Assembly: GCF_963422355.1 (NCBI RefSeq)
Contig: NC_085090.1
Span: 4,122,512-4,186,511, forward strand
Direction of reading: 5' to 3'
Source: Corticium candelabrum
Lineage: Eukaryota; Porifera; Homoscleromorpha; Homosclerophorida; Plakinidae
Length of the DNA: 64,000 nt
The translations under genes and the position numbers were made by a program. Numbering within the stretch: position 1 is the first letter of the stretch; each line of letters begins with the position of its first letter. Below the pieces are notes generated by a model. The model saw only the letters and a program-made list of their open reading frames with translations. It searched no databases and was not told the origin of the DNA. This document shows, piece after piece, positions 1 to 14,000 of this stretch.

Positions 1-2077
1 ATATATTTACTGGACAAATTATTATTGTCTCCCACAACTTGATAACTGTCTCATGAGACTCAGAACTGTGTCATGAGAAACATTGTTTTCTCTTTGACAA
101 ATTGTCACCATTTTCATAGGTGTTCAGCTTAAATCTTCTATTAATAAATGCAAAAAAGCTGTTTGTGTGCAATTCTGCTTGATAAAATCATTAATCATCC
201 CATCCAAGATAAAGGATCATTACATCTGCCAGTCAAGGATGTAAAAACAAGTAGAAATACTCTCTGCTTAACAGCAAACAAATTGTAAAATTCAGAGTCA
301 TCACTTTGCATTAGATACCATGTTTGAAGCACTAAATAATCTAGTTAGATAAAAACGTTGGTGACAATATCTCTCTTGAACAACAGTAAGCTAAAATATC
401 TCACAATGCAAGCCACTTAGGAACACGACTTTTCAAAATCACGTGACAGAGATATACTGACGTTTTCTTCCTTTTTACGTTGAACAAATTATTCGAACCC
501 CTCTTCGATATTAGGGAGTCAAAACAACGAGCATACATTGTGCAATTCATAAAACTATATACTCACAAAATATCTTTGTCTGTCTCTTGACCATTGCGAA
601 GAACTGCTGCACCAGCAAAGTTGAAGATTGAAATATCCGCTTTTGGCACCCATCAGTCGGTCGCGTAGATTAGAACGGTCATTTTCATTTGAGATAATTA
701 CAGTAGTTGTGCTAGAAACAAATTTTACAAAAGAAAGCGATAACATTGTTCTCTTTCAAATAGCAAACCAGATCAATTCTGAGACAGACAGGTGGTCGCA
801 TTGAACTTACCATTCAATAAAATTAATGGCCATATTCTTCATTACTTCTTAACTAATTTTACTTTCCATCTGATCTGTTAATGCCGAAATGTGGGCATAA
901 TATTGGAGAGCAATCACAAATCAAAGTAAATATTATAGTACATGCTAGCAGCAATAGATCTCGTCTAAAAGCACTCAAATAATTAGAAAACGAGTTTGAA
1001 AAGTAAACTACATAAATTGAGAATACCAACTATCAGTTTAAATTGAACGCTCAATTAACTGTGACACGAATTGTACAGCATAATTTGCCGACCCGCTGTT
1101 ATTTTTTTGAGTGCACAGGCTTCCTGAGCACTACCTCGAGATCTGCCTATGATTTGTACTTGCTACAGAGACTGGTAATCGTGAAGACATTTTGGCATAG
1201 CAGGCAGACACTCCAAGTATGTATCTTTACAATAACCTGATGACTGTACTATGCACGCATGGCACACATTCTTTGACAAAACGCTGTTATGTTAGCAACC
1301 AGTTAACAGCTAGAAAATTAAAAATGCAAGGTAAGGTATTAAAATTTTCTAAATGCTAACAAATAGGACGGTTGATCAGTGTTAATAACCTTTGGAAAGG
1401 TAAAACCTAAACCAATATCTAAACCAATATAATTTAAATACTTTACTACAATTACAATATAAATTTTGAAACAAGGCTTTCGTATTTAATTTTGTTACAA
1501 ATGTAAGGTGCACCAATTTCGGACGTTCAAACGTGTTCAAACAATATGGTGATCTCTGAATTGTCAACAACAACAGGTGTGGAGGTGACGGAGACAACAT
1601 ATGGCAAGGTGTGTAGAGATCGACATACGGTATAGTTACCGTACAGTACTAGTACTAATGACATAGTGTGCGTGCCACTGACGTTATTCGCAATCGGTAA
1701 ATGCTAAACTATATCTTATATAAACAATAGTTTAATAGAAAGTATTCTTTATCCTTATTGCTATACAGTGCACGTGCTTTACAGGCGTGATGTCAATTGT
1801 AAACTGTCACTAGAGGTAAGATAAGAAGTATTGTCTCAGCAACATTCTCTTGATTTGTTTTGTCCGAATGGCGAAAAAATATTGATAAACCAGTCGCACA
1901 ATATAAAGTTCCTATTACAACTTAAAATTTTAGACTACAGCTTTTGAAGAATGATGATTACATCACTAGATTGTGAAACGTTTAGGCCGGTCTGTCTCTA
2001 ATGGGAACATGTACTATTATATAAATGCCCTATAGCTGCAGACCTTATACTATCCAGTTTAGCGACATTGGATCACA
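1..2077. other. AT-rich non-coding stretch, no supported gene
   Basis: I see no long open frame or recognisable domain here. A minus-strand segment near 563-717 has an acceptor-like TTTCTAG and a donor-like GTGAGT flanking an open stretch, but no frame in it resembles a known domain and the most protein-like frame is interrupted upstream. I therefore leave it as unannotated sequence. Confidence 0.4.
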
Positions 2078-2280
2078 ACGGCTATATCGTTAGCTGTTGT
2101 CTGCTTTCTTTGTTTCGTTGCATTTGGTACTTGCCCTCAGGTAAACAATAATATAGAAAATCAACAGAAAGCAAAGCGTGCTACGGGGTAATTTGCTCTA
2201 ACACGTCATGTCCAACTAGTGACAAACAAATTCCACAAGACTTTTATCATGTCCTCCAGCTTGGCAACGACAGTTTCGGG

Positions 2281-3568
2281 TATAATTATTTAAAAAACTT
2301 TCCGTTTGCATACCTGGTAGGAAAACCCTGCGCAATTTACGTTTGTACAAAAGCCAATTAAAGCAAGCAGCGCAAAACGTTAAGCCTATGAAAATGCGTT
2401 AGTGCGAAGCTGAAATCATAATTCTTCGCCAGTCATCTGTCAGCTGGAAAAACGTAAAGAGATCGCTGTGCTTTATACCCCTAGCTTCGCATCATCTGAA
2501 GTAACAAAGCTCCTTTTAGGCACTTCAGTACAACAATGTGACAAACCGTCAAAAAACTGGAATACGAACAAACACTCAATCATCGCCCAGCGGCAGGTCG
2601 TCCTTTCAAAGTTGATGGAGCCGGTAGACTTCGATTGGTTGCAATCGCTTCATTGCACCGCTCCTGCACTTTCGCATCACAAATCACAGAGAAAATGAGA
2701 ACGAAAGGCGTAGAAATCAACGACAAAACAACCAGACGGTGCCAGGACAGGTTGGTGTTTTGCTGTTTGTTGCCTAAGAGAGTTGCTCCTTAACGGAGGC
2801 ACATATCGCACGAAGATTGGATTGGTGCCAAAGGTGGCGCAATGACAGCTGGTCAAACATCTTTTTCGACGAGTCAACTTTCCAACTCTACTGCCACACA
2901 ATTCGCGTTTGGGTCCATGTAGACAGATATACTGTATTTGCAGAGCTTAGGCATGGTCCCAAAGTCACTGTTTGGGGAGGCAACAGTAAACGCGGACTAA
3001 CAACACTCATGGTCTTTACAACCAACATGAACTCGCACCTGTACAAGTCAATCTTGTAAGAGTGCCTTCTCGCTGATGCAGATGAACTCTACTCATATGA
3101 TTGGCCTTTACAACATGACAACGCACCAAGACATTCGTCTAGGCATGCTAGAGCTTTCCTTGCAATTCAGCAAAGCATCATACTTGAATGTCCCGCCAAT
3201 TGTCCAATTCTAAACTCGCTAGAAAATTTGTGCTGATGGATAAACGTCAAATTGAGAGAAGACGTCCGTCAACACAACAGGAATTGGAAGAAGCAATATC
3301 AAACGTTTGGGCATCACTCACCGCAATTTAAATAGAAATAGTTTACTCAGTAACCTAATCGATTAGATGAGTGCATTAGAAACGGATGGAGTCGCACAAA
3401 ATACTAAATATATGGTTGATACTTGAGATCCGACCTGCTCAGTTTGCATGCAAGTATCAGCGCTATCTATACGCTGCCTAGTGTCTGCCCTAAATACCCG
3501 ACATGTAGCTGCAAAAAACCCACCGTCATGTCTACATGATGCACTCCGAAATGTTTTAATAATTATAT
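2281..3568 (+). mobile_element. Degenerate Tc1-family DNA transposon
   Basis: The element lies inside a FReD pseudogene at a TA-rich site, as expected for Tc1/mariner integration into TA. The outermost sequences form an imperfect inverted repeat: 2281-2310 (starting TATAATTATTTAAAAAAC) pairs with the reverse complement of 3541-3568 (TATAATTATTAAAACATTTC). The internal sequence holds the transposase relic at 2584-3331. I read about 26 bases of similarity at each end, with several mismatches, so the exact termini are tentative. An internal length near 1.3 kb fits the usual 1.2-1.7 kb of the family. Confidence 0.6.
2584..3331 (+). pseudogene. Tc1 transposase relic (DD34E)
   Basis: The cut-and-paste transposase is broken into several frames. 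The N-terminal part at 2584-2780 resembles the Tc1 helix-turn-helix region (GRPFKVDGAGRLRLVAIASL, then ASQITEKMRTKGVEINDKTT). From 2817 the catalytic core follows: IFFDEST gives the first Asp, KVTVWGG is the usual VWG block, LQHDNAPRHSSR gives the second Asp and LNSLENL gives the Glu. There are 34 residues between the second Asp and the Glu, which is the Tc1 spacing. Stops interrupt the core at 3057 (TAA) and after ENLC (TGA), and a frameshift near 3268 moves the tail STQQELEEAISNVWASLTAI into another frame. All three catalytic residues survive, but the gene is dead. Confidence 0.85.
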
Positions 3569-3705
3569 CAGCAACTGTATAATGGTATTTATTTATGAAA
3601 TCGACCCACTTGGTGGCCACGATCCACCCAAGGTCTACTGTAACATGGAGAGGGACGGTGGAGGATGAATTGTAATACAAAGAATAAAGGACCGATCAGA
3701 AAGTA

Positions 3706-4947
3706 TTAATGACGAATCCGCGAGCAAAGACTGCGGCCGAGGGAGTGACTAACACGAACATTGGAATGCATTGGAGATCGCTACCAAACGAAAACTTGCG
3801 CTATTCCAAACAACGTCGTAAATTCCCTATTTTATAGAGCATACGCATAATGCGGTGTTATAGATATATTTCTATGTATCCGTGATTACGTGTCAAGTCA
3901 AAGTTTGAGTCATGCGCCTTAAGTTCCGGGGACGATTAAAACTACCCGTACATCACGAAAGAGTAGTATATATAATCACCATAGCCTTGCAAAGTGAGTT
4001 TGGCAGAAAGGGGTGTTTTAACTGAGCAGCTGCTTACAAGAGACAACCGTGCGCATGCTCAATTGTGCGCCAAACGCTGGCGCTGACGAACATATACATA
4101 AACAATAGGATGATAAACAACGGCCGTTGTTGGGTCTTCGCAGACACGGACGATAATTACGAGTTATGGTCAGGATTAATTTACTCAAGACATAATTGCT
4201 TCATTACAGGGTATAAATAATATAAAATACCAATTACTCGATCCTATCTAGAGTTCTCACGGCTTTCTGCGCCTTCTTCTATGTCTCTGCGCTGTTTCGT
4301 AACTTGCGTCTCTCAACTCTCTTATAGACTTGACTCTACGTCGTTTAGCTCTCTACCCAATTCGTCAAGTGCCGGTCTTTACTCAAAACGCACGTTTACA
4401 GTCAAATCATTTGGATCTGTTATTAGTTACCCAATCACAAGGCTCCAATAGACCTTCCCTCTCAAGTGGTTTGTGACATTTGACTCCAAAAATTAGAGGA
4501 TATTCCATCAAGCTTTATCTAAATATATCCTTCTGAGCAAGTTCAATTCAGTTGAGCCTTATTTCCAATATCACAAATATTTGGGCGTAACTGAACAAAG
4601 AAACCAACATCGATACAACCATATGCTTCTGGAAGACGTAGAAATATGAATTGGTATGCATCAATTGACTAGAGAAAAAGCTATCTAAACAATAAGAATG
4701 TTTATCGCTAAAGTAAATAGGCATCGTAGATCTTATAAATGACCAGTGAGACTATATTTAGTGCACATATTTTTGTCACTAAAAAATTTGAAAAGTTTAA
4801 AAAACGGTTAGCTACGATAGGGTGCAATTTCCAATCTTATCTAGACATTCCTGGAGTTTTAGTGCACCATGCAAACCATTCCCATCAATTTTGAAAAGAT
4901 CACAATCTAATACAGCAATACACAGTCAGAAAAGTACAAATATCAAA
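3706..4947. other. Non-coding; probable downstream flank of the NB-ARC/TPR gene
   Basis: There are no open frames above noise. The minus-strand NB-ARC/TPR gene terminates at 4948, so the part nearest to it should contain its 3' UTR. I did not find an unambiguous AATAAA on that strand close to the stop. Confidence 0.35.
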
Positions 4948-5000
4948 TCAGTCACTAGCATTTGCATTCAGCTCTCTAATGTCTTGTCTTAAACACTCGG
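4948..5000 (-). CDS. Terminal exon of the NB-ARC/TPR gene
   Basis: A strong acceptor (TATTTTTTTCTAG) is followed by AECLRQDIRELNANASD and a TGA stop. Joined to the phase-1 end of the previous exon, the reading frame is continuous. The 53-bp exon supplies a short C-terminal helix. Confidence 0.7.
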
Positions 5001-8000
5001 CTAGAAAAAAATAGATAAAACAGTGGTCGTTCAATGAAGGATAATTGTATAACATGTTTCTCACCGTCCCTGATCTTGCAGTGACCAACTGGAAAAATCG
5101 TCTTTCGTATCTCAAAACATTTCTCTACATGTATACTGGCTTGGCATACTTCTTTCATGGCAAGGAATAATTTAGCAAGGTAAAAGTGACCTATTCACAC
5201 ATACAATCACATCGACACAAACGAACGACGAAAAGAGATCAACGCACAATCTGCTGTGTAATGACTAGTAGGTAGTTCTTTTTGCAAATGGGAGAAGGCA
5301 GTTTGCAAGTGAGTCATAGACTCTTCAAGTCTTGCGGTCTTGATTTCATACGAACCTAAGCGCATCGTACCTACACACATTCACATTGCAACAAGACGTT
5401 GGAACATAGAATACAAAGCTTTAGAATATATCATCTTACGAATAGCAATAAATGTATGATTGGGAAAGAGACGCTTTTTTTCCATTTCTATAGATTCCAA
5501 ACACAGCTTTGTGGCTTCTGTCCAACAACCTTGCTCGTCATGGTCGAGAGACAAGTAATACAAATCTAGATTATCAATTCGATTAGCTACAATACAACCG
5601 AACTCAAATAGTAAGCAAAATGTAAACTAACTTATAGCGACGTTTTCGTCTCGATCAGGCGAATGATCTTGTCTTAGATGCAATTGTCGAGCTTTCTTAT
5701 GCCACGATATGGCTTCATCGTAGTTTCCTTGTGCTCGATTACAGCTTCCCACAGCATTCATATCTGTAACATCGCCAGATGCAGGCAGCGGTTTGTTACA
5801 AATCATGTCACAAAAGACTTGTCGTCGAACACAACATTTAATGATGGTGAGACAATAATTATTATGCAAGTAATGCATTTTTAGTTCATTAAGTGTACCA
5901 TCTATAAAATCATGAATTAGATTATATACAAGAGTAAAAAAGTTATGCTCACACATACGGACTTGTGTCGATCTCAAGTATTTTGTTAGCTGCAGTTATG
6001 GCACGTAATATAATGCTGTACACTAGCTAACAAGACAATAAATATAGATGGCTATTCGGCTGTTTCTATAGTGCTGTGTAACAATTGTCAATGCGCTCAG
6101 ATCAAATTACGAAACTACTGCAAGGTATATATGCCTAATTGAATGTTTATTGACGAATATATGGCAGCATGGTTGGCTTTCAAATATCAATGCACATATT
6201 CGGTGCTCACTGTGATCTGAATACGCTTACTTTCTCAGAAAATGCCGTGAAAGCATAGGCGTAACATACGTAATCGAACCGCATGCATTTTGTGCCACAT
6301 GCATACTAGACTACAGACACTGACTAAAGCAATCTGTTACTGTGACGTCCAATTCAGCCTATAGAAAGACACATACGTTAGGAGTGTTGTCAGTGAGAAT
6401 AAGAACGACAAAACTGCGGCAGTTACGCAGTGTCTGAATTGGTGCAGGTGATTTCATTGCGGTAAAATGCGCATATACGCTAATGTATGCGTATTAGTTA
6501 TATAGAAGTAATCATTACAAATATCAACTATCGAAAGCTTAATTCAGCAGTTTGTAATACACAAGAAAATAGAAAGCATTTTAAGATATACAAATAGATA
6601 ACGAACAATCATACATGATTCGCAAGCATTTTCACCATCTAGAGTATAGCCACATTGCCTAACACATCGAGTCGTGTCTTTATGTATGTTATTTAACACA
6701 CCTAGCCCGAAAACGTAACTTACAATAGTATAGCAAGAGATTGTTGTACTTACAATGCGGCAAAGTAGGATGTGACGGCTGCAACGATGCGGTTGCTATG
6801 TCATACGCTTTGCTTGCATGTTGCAATGCTTCCTCTTTTCTGTCCAGAAGTTCATACGTTATTGAAAGAAAACGCAAAGCTGAATATATTCAATACCATA
6901 AAAAATACGCATTTCTACCATTAATTTCTTATTATTATATACCAGATGCCACGAAGGGATGAGAAGGTGAGTAGCACGATTGTGTGATAGCAACGCCCTC
7001 CTCCAGTAACTTTGCACTCTCCTCAAGTTCTCCGCATTCACTGTAGCAACTACCAAGATAGTTAAGAGCTGAAATGTACAACATGAGGATATTAACTTTA
7101 GACTTTACCTGCGCGTTTGCTACATAGAAATATACATCAACGAATGTCCTCAAAAATTTGGCAAAATTTCTTACAAAACACGTTCGATTTTACATTATAT
7201 TACAATAACCTGTCTTTCAAATCTATTTCTTTGTTTCAAGGTCTCAAACACATTTCGGAAAGTATTTTTCTCATGTCTGCTATAAAATATACGGATTTAT
7301 TGAAAAACGAGAAAGTGACTTGCCGCTAATGTCGAACCTGTTACGGGATTTTGATGCATGTCAATCAACAATGAAGTTTATCTAGTCAACCGGAAGACTT
7401 TCGCGTAAATATTTATGATTGCTAACAATTATGTAAGTACTATTGCTTTTCAATGTTCGCTACCTCTACCTGATTACTTCATGGTGCATAAACCTGTATG
7501 TTAATCTCGCTCTGACAACATTGCCTCTGCTATTCAAATTTGTCCTCTCTGTTTGTAAAGATCTATAGTTTGATAAACATTGTATGCAACACGTTCTTGT
7601 AAGTACGATTTATGACTAATCTGATGCTTTCAGAGCCCATGTTCCTATATATGTAGAGAAATCTTTTAGAATTAGTATAAGTTGTTTTGACATACAAATC
7701 TAACCAGACGAGTACGACAGATAATAAACAGAGAGCGATACCACGTAGATTTATTTGTTACCTTGGTAAATCCACATTATTGGCAATGCCCAACATCTAT
7801 GCGTTATTCAAAATGATTTAGGCATACGACAATTGACGTCCAAGTTGACATATCTTTTAGCAAATACAAATTATCAGATACAATAGAACGCCTACCCTAT
7901 ATTTGCAGTAAAATTGGAAGAGAGCATGAGCTGTAATTATTCGTTTAGTGTATTTATGCTGTTGAAAATACAATAGAATGAAATACGTATAAAACGTATA

Positions 8001-11000
8001 AAATACGCAATACTAACTTTCTGAAAGGATGCCGTCTCGCGTAGGCGAAGAAGGTAGGTTTTTCAGCAATTGGTGAGATTTATCATACCACACGATGGCT
8101 TTGTTGTAGTCTCCTCGACCTCCAAAACAACAACCGATCCCGTTCATATCTGTAAGACATCACGTTGTTAGCTATATGCTAAAAGATTTTAACAAAATAC
8201 GATACACTCTTGCTATATCGCCATAATTGTAAAAAAATATTGAAATTTTTAAATCTATTTAAAACATTGAGTAAATAAAACGTTCAAAGAATTTATATAA
8301 TCTGTCACAGGGATGTCTTCATGTTCTATTCTACAATGACCTTTATATCATCAGTTGGACATGATGGGCATTAAATTAACAAATTAGAAATTTAGCTTTC
8401 ACAAATAATGTCCCTCCCTGCTGAACGACCAGAATATCGGTATAAAGTTGGAAACCTAACGAGACAGCTGAAGATGACACGAATAGATTTAGCAGCAGGC
8501 ATCGTCAAATAACTTCTGTGAGTAATCGCGTTCTACATATCATTATGATATAAAGAAAGTCTGGGCTAGTGTACTTACACGACGCCAAATCACAATTTGA
8601 TGATGATAATGATACTCTTGCAATATCAAACGCTTCTCTTGCCAATTTCAAAGCTTCATCTTTTCTGTCAAGAAAATCGCACGTAATGGAAAGATGATGT
8701 TTAGCTAGACAAACATGATAATATCAATAAATATGTATTTATAATTATGATTATGACTCAGTATATCTTACCAAGTGCCACGGAGAGATGAGAACATGAG
8801 TAGCATGATTGGCTGTTTGTGACTGCCTTATCCAATAAACTCAAACTTTTCTCAAGTTTTCCGCTCTCTCTGTAGCAGATACCAAGATTCATGCGAGCTA
8901 ACATAGAAAACGTTGACTTTATAATTCCCATTTTTCAAATATTCCAACATGTACGATACAAATATTAAAAATCGCTGCATATTTTTATGTACGTACTCTT
9001 AGACACTTCCACCAGATTCGCGTCACCGAATGGCGTTTGCACATCGAGCGACAGCTCGTATGCCTCTATGGCCTTGTCGTACTTCCTCCCTTCTACAAAT
9101 GTGCGACCAAGGTTATGTAGCACTAGAAAAACAACCATAATAGTTAGTTTCATGTAAAGTAATATCAGGTACACTCTTTCATTTAAGGACTATAGCCTTT
9201 ATCGTGTGTGCCTTTTCTGTTATCGTTTCTTTATGTTGATCAATGTTGCTCATTGATTTATAATATGCAATCTTAAGCGTACCCTTTTGTTGTCATCAAA
9301 TAAAAATATTATAATTCTTAAAGTATTTGTGACAAGAATATTTTATTCAATTTTCAAACAATTTTGCTTCCTTGTTTTCAGATAAGGAAATCTATGTTGG
9401 TTGTCTTCAAGGCCAAATTACAAAACTGTCAAATTGCCGAACGTAAATAGGACTACTAATTTCATAGAAAGTTTTTGCCAAATAACAGTTATAATGTGTC
9501 AATTTTAGGTATATTGGTCTTTAGTGTAATAAATAATCTGAATATATTGAAACACTTCGCTATTTTCTACACCTCCGTGTATCAGCCTAATGTATAATTG
9601 AAATGTTGATTTCGTCTGCTTTCAGCCAAGTCATAAAGACTTATCTCAGAAATTCCCGCAATGGCGCAAATTGATAATATAGCGATAATAGGCTTTTATA
9701 AGTCACCAAAGCAGAAATGAGTGGGTTCATTTTGCCAAATATGAGGCAATATCTTCCATACTCAAGATACGATATAACTAAGTCGTTGGCATAGATGTTC
9801 TTTGAACAATGAAATTGGACCCCACCGACTGATGAACTTGCTGAAACCGTATTACATTATGACCATCTACAAACTTTGCTAGAACGTCATTCCATTCGAC
9901 AGGCTAATTCACTCGCACTAGCCTGAAATCGGTTAGGACATTTGCCCTTCAATCCGGCTCACTCAAACACCTACATAAAAAGATAATCATAAATATTTAT
10001 TAGAAGAATTATCATAAAATAATACTTGCCCAAAAACGACAATAGATATTGAGAACGAAGAATAACACCGCTTACTCAAAAATATATATAATGTGCATCA
10101 ATATATGTAGCAGATAAATAGTGATGTACACTAGATGTACAAAGCATCTTCGACTTTGAAATTTAAGGATGTAACTCTAAATTAAAATTGACAGCGTACA
10201 TCCGAAAGACAATATTGTAGTTTAGAGAGTCTGAAGCAAACTGTGGATCGAATCCAGTATCCCACACCGTCTCATCAACTCTACGTAACTGTGGATGCCG
10301 AATTATTCCTCCACCGTCCGTAAACAGGATAGAAGCCGATACTGCCGCAACTAAGAATCTGTCTCAACTCCTAGTGCCAACACAACGGCAAAAGTGGTTA
10401 ACAGTACGCTAATGAGAGGGCCCTCCCGTCGCACAAGTCGCTTCAGCGGCTTCCGCGGTCCCTCTCCCGCTAAAACTAAAATATAATTCAATTGGCTTAT
10501 CCTAGAAGTTTCAGGAGAAGTTAGAACACTTCAAATGCAAACCAAGTTGGGAATATTGGAGTGGCGCCCCAATTGTTAAGTGTGACATTTTAATTACTAA
10601 GAACATGAAATAGAATTTATGAGCAGGAGCATACCACCGGCAATTTCTGCACGTGTTACAACACGGCGATGTTCTATACTCCATTCATACTGTTTCCAGA
10701 ACAGCCTCTCCGCATCTTCCAAGTTCTTCATTTCCATGTAGCAACAACCTAAGCGGCTTAGAGCTAAAACAAGAATGTGATAAGTTATCATTGAAAGTAG
10801 CACATAACAATCAAGATATGTAACACAAATGGAAATTAAGTAGCTGTTAAACCTGCACGATTGTGAATTTAACGTATAAAAAGATGTATATTTATATTGC
10901 ATCATCTAAACTAAAACAATAGCTTCTTAGTGTGACTTACAGAAATACAAGTTAATGTAATATTACTGTTTGTCTAGTTGCGTTGTTGACCTTACAACGA

Positions 11001-14000
11001 GAGGCAAATTGTTAAAAATGTGTTCCGTCATTTCTAGAATACAAAATTTGTATTCCATTACTATTCTACACAATGTCACGTGTCACTTTCAGAAAGGCGC
11101 TGACTTAACACAGCAACCAGAAGAGGCGACGATACAAATGTCCAGACAATACTCGTGATAGAACTCAACACACAACTACTATACGAAAATACTCCAGATT
11201 ATAGTTGAACTATATACATAACCGATAACCAACGTCCAATCAAACTCATTCAGTCAAATGCAACCTATAAACCCTCCTCCTTCACAATATTTAGAAAACA
11301 ACTGTCGCAAAATGACCGCTGATCGCGAATATATACTTTCTATTTATGACAATATGCCTAATACACTGCAATTGACTTTCAATACTATTTATCTCTTCAA
11401 ATTGTGGTCTGAATTATGATAACTTATAGGTAGTCTCTTTCTGTCAACCGTTTGTCACAAAGCAAAAGTTTTCGTGAATATTGTCAGGTTGCCGTGGACA
11501 ACCGAGATATGACGTAGACACAAAGAAGGATCCACAGTTGCAAAGCGATTACAATAAGCAAACGAAACCGTCCATTTTGTTAACCCCGCTGAAACGCAAG
11601 AGACGCATAGTAATCTGATTCAGTACGGGGTTACAAAAGAACAACAATATTCGTCCGCGAGTCGATTATTTGAAAAAGAACTCTCACCAAAATCAACAAT
11701 TTCTCAGATGAAAGCTATCACTTCATGACACAACCCTTAGCAACCATTTACTTCAGAATTCTACCATAACGGAGACATAAAGCATTGAAATGTCCTGTGT
11801 TGACGTGCTTAGTACCTGTATGTTTCTTTCAGACAGAATCATTGCTGGTTGGCAAGGAAGACAGATACCTGTGCACTTTTCAAGGCAAGGATTGTGAGAC
11901 ATATCGTAGCAAGCTGTGATTTATTGATTAAAGCAAACTTGGAACCCAAAGTTATCCTAATGTGTTTCTTTTCTATTATTTGTCTAGTACAGTTGTGAAA
12001 ATTAGTTAGGGTAGTGCTGGGTTCCTTTGCTTGGTGGTACGCCTGTTTTGAACCGAAAATGAGTGTGATTTCTTAGTCGCTTAGTCTCTGCTTGGAAAGT
12101 TTGTCAGGTGGATGAGACGCTACCCATGCTGTGAGCCTGGGGCACTGGCAGTCTTAAAATTAGTCGGCACCCCACCTAGCACTGTTTTCATAGTCATGAT
12201 CATGGCAGAGAGTGCAGGTTCTTCATTTGAGCATACATTGCCATACTTATATGTACGAACCTGAGAGAGACGCAGACAAACTTGAAACTCTGAGTGGAGA
12301 AGATGATAGTGCATTAGAGGCCAAACATCTAGAGGAACCAAATCAGGTCCGTCTAGCCAACACCGACTGGTGTTCATTTGGACATTCCAATGCAATGAGT
12401 GCCGCCAAGGTATGCGTTTGTTGTCAAGAGATGGTCGCTTTGAGACACAAACTAGAGCAGGAGCAACAGACACTGGATTGTATCACTCAGAAATCAGCCT
12501 TCTACAGAGTTGACTTGGAGCGTGAAGTTCTTCGTACAGCTTTAGCGGCAAACATTGATAGGTTGAGAGAACCTTTGGTGGAACCTTTGCCGAATTCGTA
12601 TGATGAGTTTTATGAACAAGGCTGCACATTTGCTGACTGCATTTGGTTTTTGCAGGGTAATGCGCTTTGTTGCTTACCGCCAATTTACATGCTATGTGCA
12701 AGATCGTTTAGGTCGAGGTCATACCAGCATGTGTGGTTTCCTCGATTCGAGGAACATTTACAGAGCCCTCAGGCGTGTACACTGGCTATGAAGAAGCTGA
12801 TTGTTCATTGCCATTTTGAGTTTTGCATGCAATGTATGTTCACCTAGAGATTGCAGTGATGGTTTTTAGTTCTTCTATAAATTTTATTACTGCCTATAGG
12901 TGATTGCACGTGCCTCTTTACAGGATGCTTTGACAATGCAGCGATTGGAATAATTAGGTGAATGACTCGTAGTATACTAGACAACTAAGTTTGACCTGTC
13001 ATTCTTGTCTATACTGCTTGACTACTTGACTCTTATCTGATTTTTCTGCTCTTGCAATATTATCATTAAGCTCCACATCTGCTTTGCTTGACTTTCTTCC
13101 TTTGAGTGGTTCGTTTTCTGATTTTCTAAGGCTTACTTCATCTTGCATCAAATCATGGATATATCCATATTGTTTTTTCTCATATATTGGTTTAGCAAAC
13201 CATTCTTTCTTAGATTTGGGATGCACCAGTCTGAATCATTGCTCTCTATCCATATTAGTAGCCGACATTCTTTGGAGGTTCATGTTTTGGTGCAGTGCTG
13301 AGAGTTGCAGTCTTGCTGCCATGCCCTTGTAACTGAAATGTTCTCGTTTTGGCAGTATTTTGTCAACGTTGCATGATAGGCTTCTAGGTTCCCTGTATGG
13401 CAAAACAGGGTTAGGTGGCTGATGTCATTCAGCAGTTTCTTATCTAGCACAACTCACTTCAATGCCTTATGTGCTTGTGACCCTCCTTTAACCATTGTTT
13501 CTTTTGTTTTTCTGTAGCACTAAGAACAGGATGTGCACATTGATGGAATTTGTAGTTTCCTGTCAAAGTATGGAATTTTGCAGTGTGATATATGATGAAT
13601 GTCCGCTTCTGACGCAACAAGTTTGCATCATTGTTGCATGTGGCTGCACCCCACCCTAGATGGTTTGTAAATGACAGAATCCAATAAAATAGAAAAATAA
13701 ATAATTTTTTGCAGCCATTTTTGCCAACTTTTTTGCAATGTTTTTTTGCCATTTGCCACACATCATACTGATGTTAGATGTTAGGATGCTTTGTTTTCAT
13801 AAAGTGTTTTATTTGTGGATGTCTGTCAGTAGCCAAGATGTTGATGTGGAGTCCATAGCCACTCATTTTTGCGAGCATCTTTGGAGACTAGTCTTTTCCA
13901 TTACATGTGAACTTGGAACTTCAGAGGATTAGACAAGTTGGAAATCAAAAAACTCCTGCTTTCTCTTTCATGACTGTGCATGAGCCATACTTGGCAGAAA

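Larger units (their letters stand above)
2078..3705 (+). pseudogene. Fibrinogen-related protein (FReD) pseudogene, interrupted by a Tc1 element
   Basis: This is a decayed member of the same secreted FReD family as the gene at 49702. The 5' part (2078-2282) gives a hydrophobic leader AVVCFLCFVAFGTC and, after a frameshift near 2190, SCPTSDKQIPQDFYHVLQLG, which matches SCPTTPKEIPWNCRHALQLG of the 49.7-kb gene. The expected start codon reads ACG at 2078. The frame resumes at about 3571-3705 with YEIDPLGGHDPPKVYCNM and ERDGGG, followed by a stop where a Trp codon is expected. The fibrinogen domain then ends abruptly, so the C-terminal two thirds are missing. The two halves are separated by a degenerate Tc1 transposon. 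Lesions seen: lost ATG, frameshift, insertion, nonsense change and 3' truncation. It cannot encode a functional lectin-like protein. Confidence 0.72.

Noticed and set aside
563..717. Minus-strand exon with acceptor TTTCTAG and donor GTGAGT
   Set aside because: No frame is convincing over its full length. The protein-like frame (ADISIFNFAGAAVLRNGQE) has a stop just upstream.
12120..12473. 117-codon minus-strand frame
   Set aside because: Antisense shadow of the P2X7-like gene.
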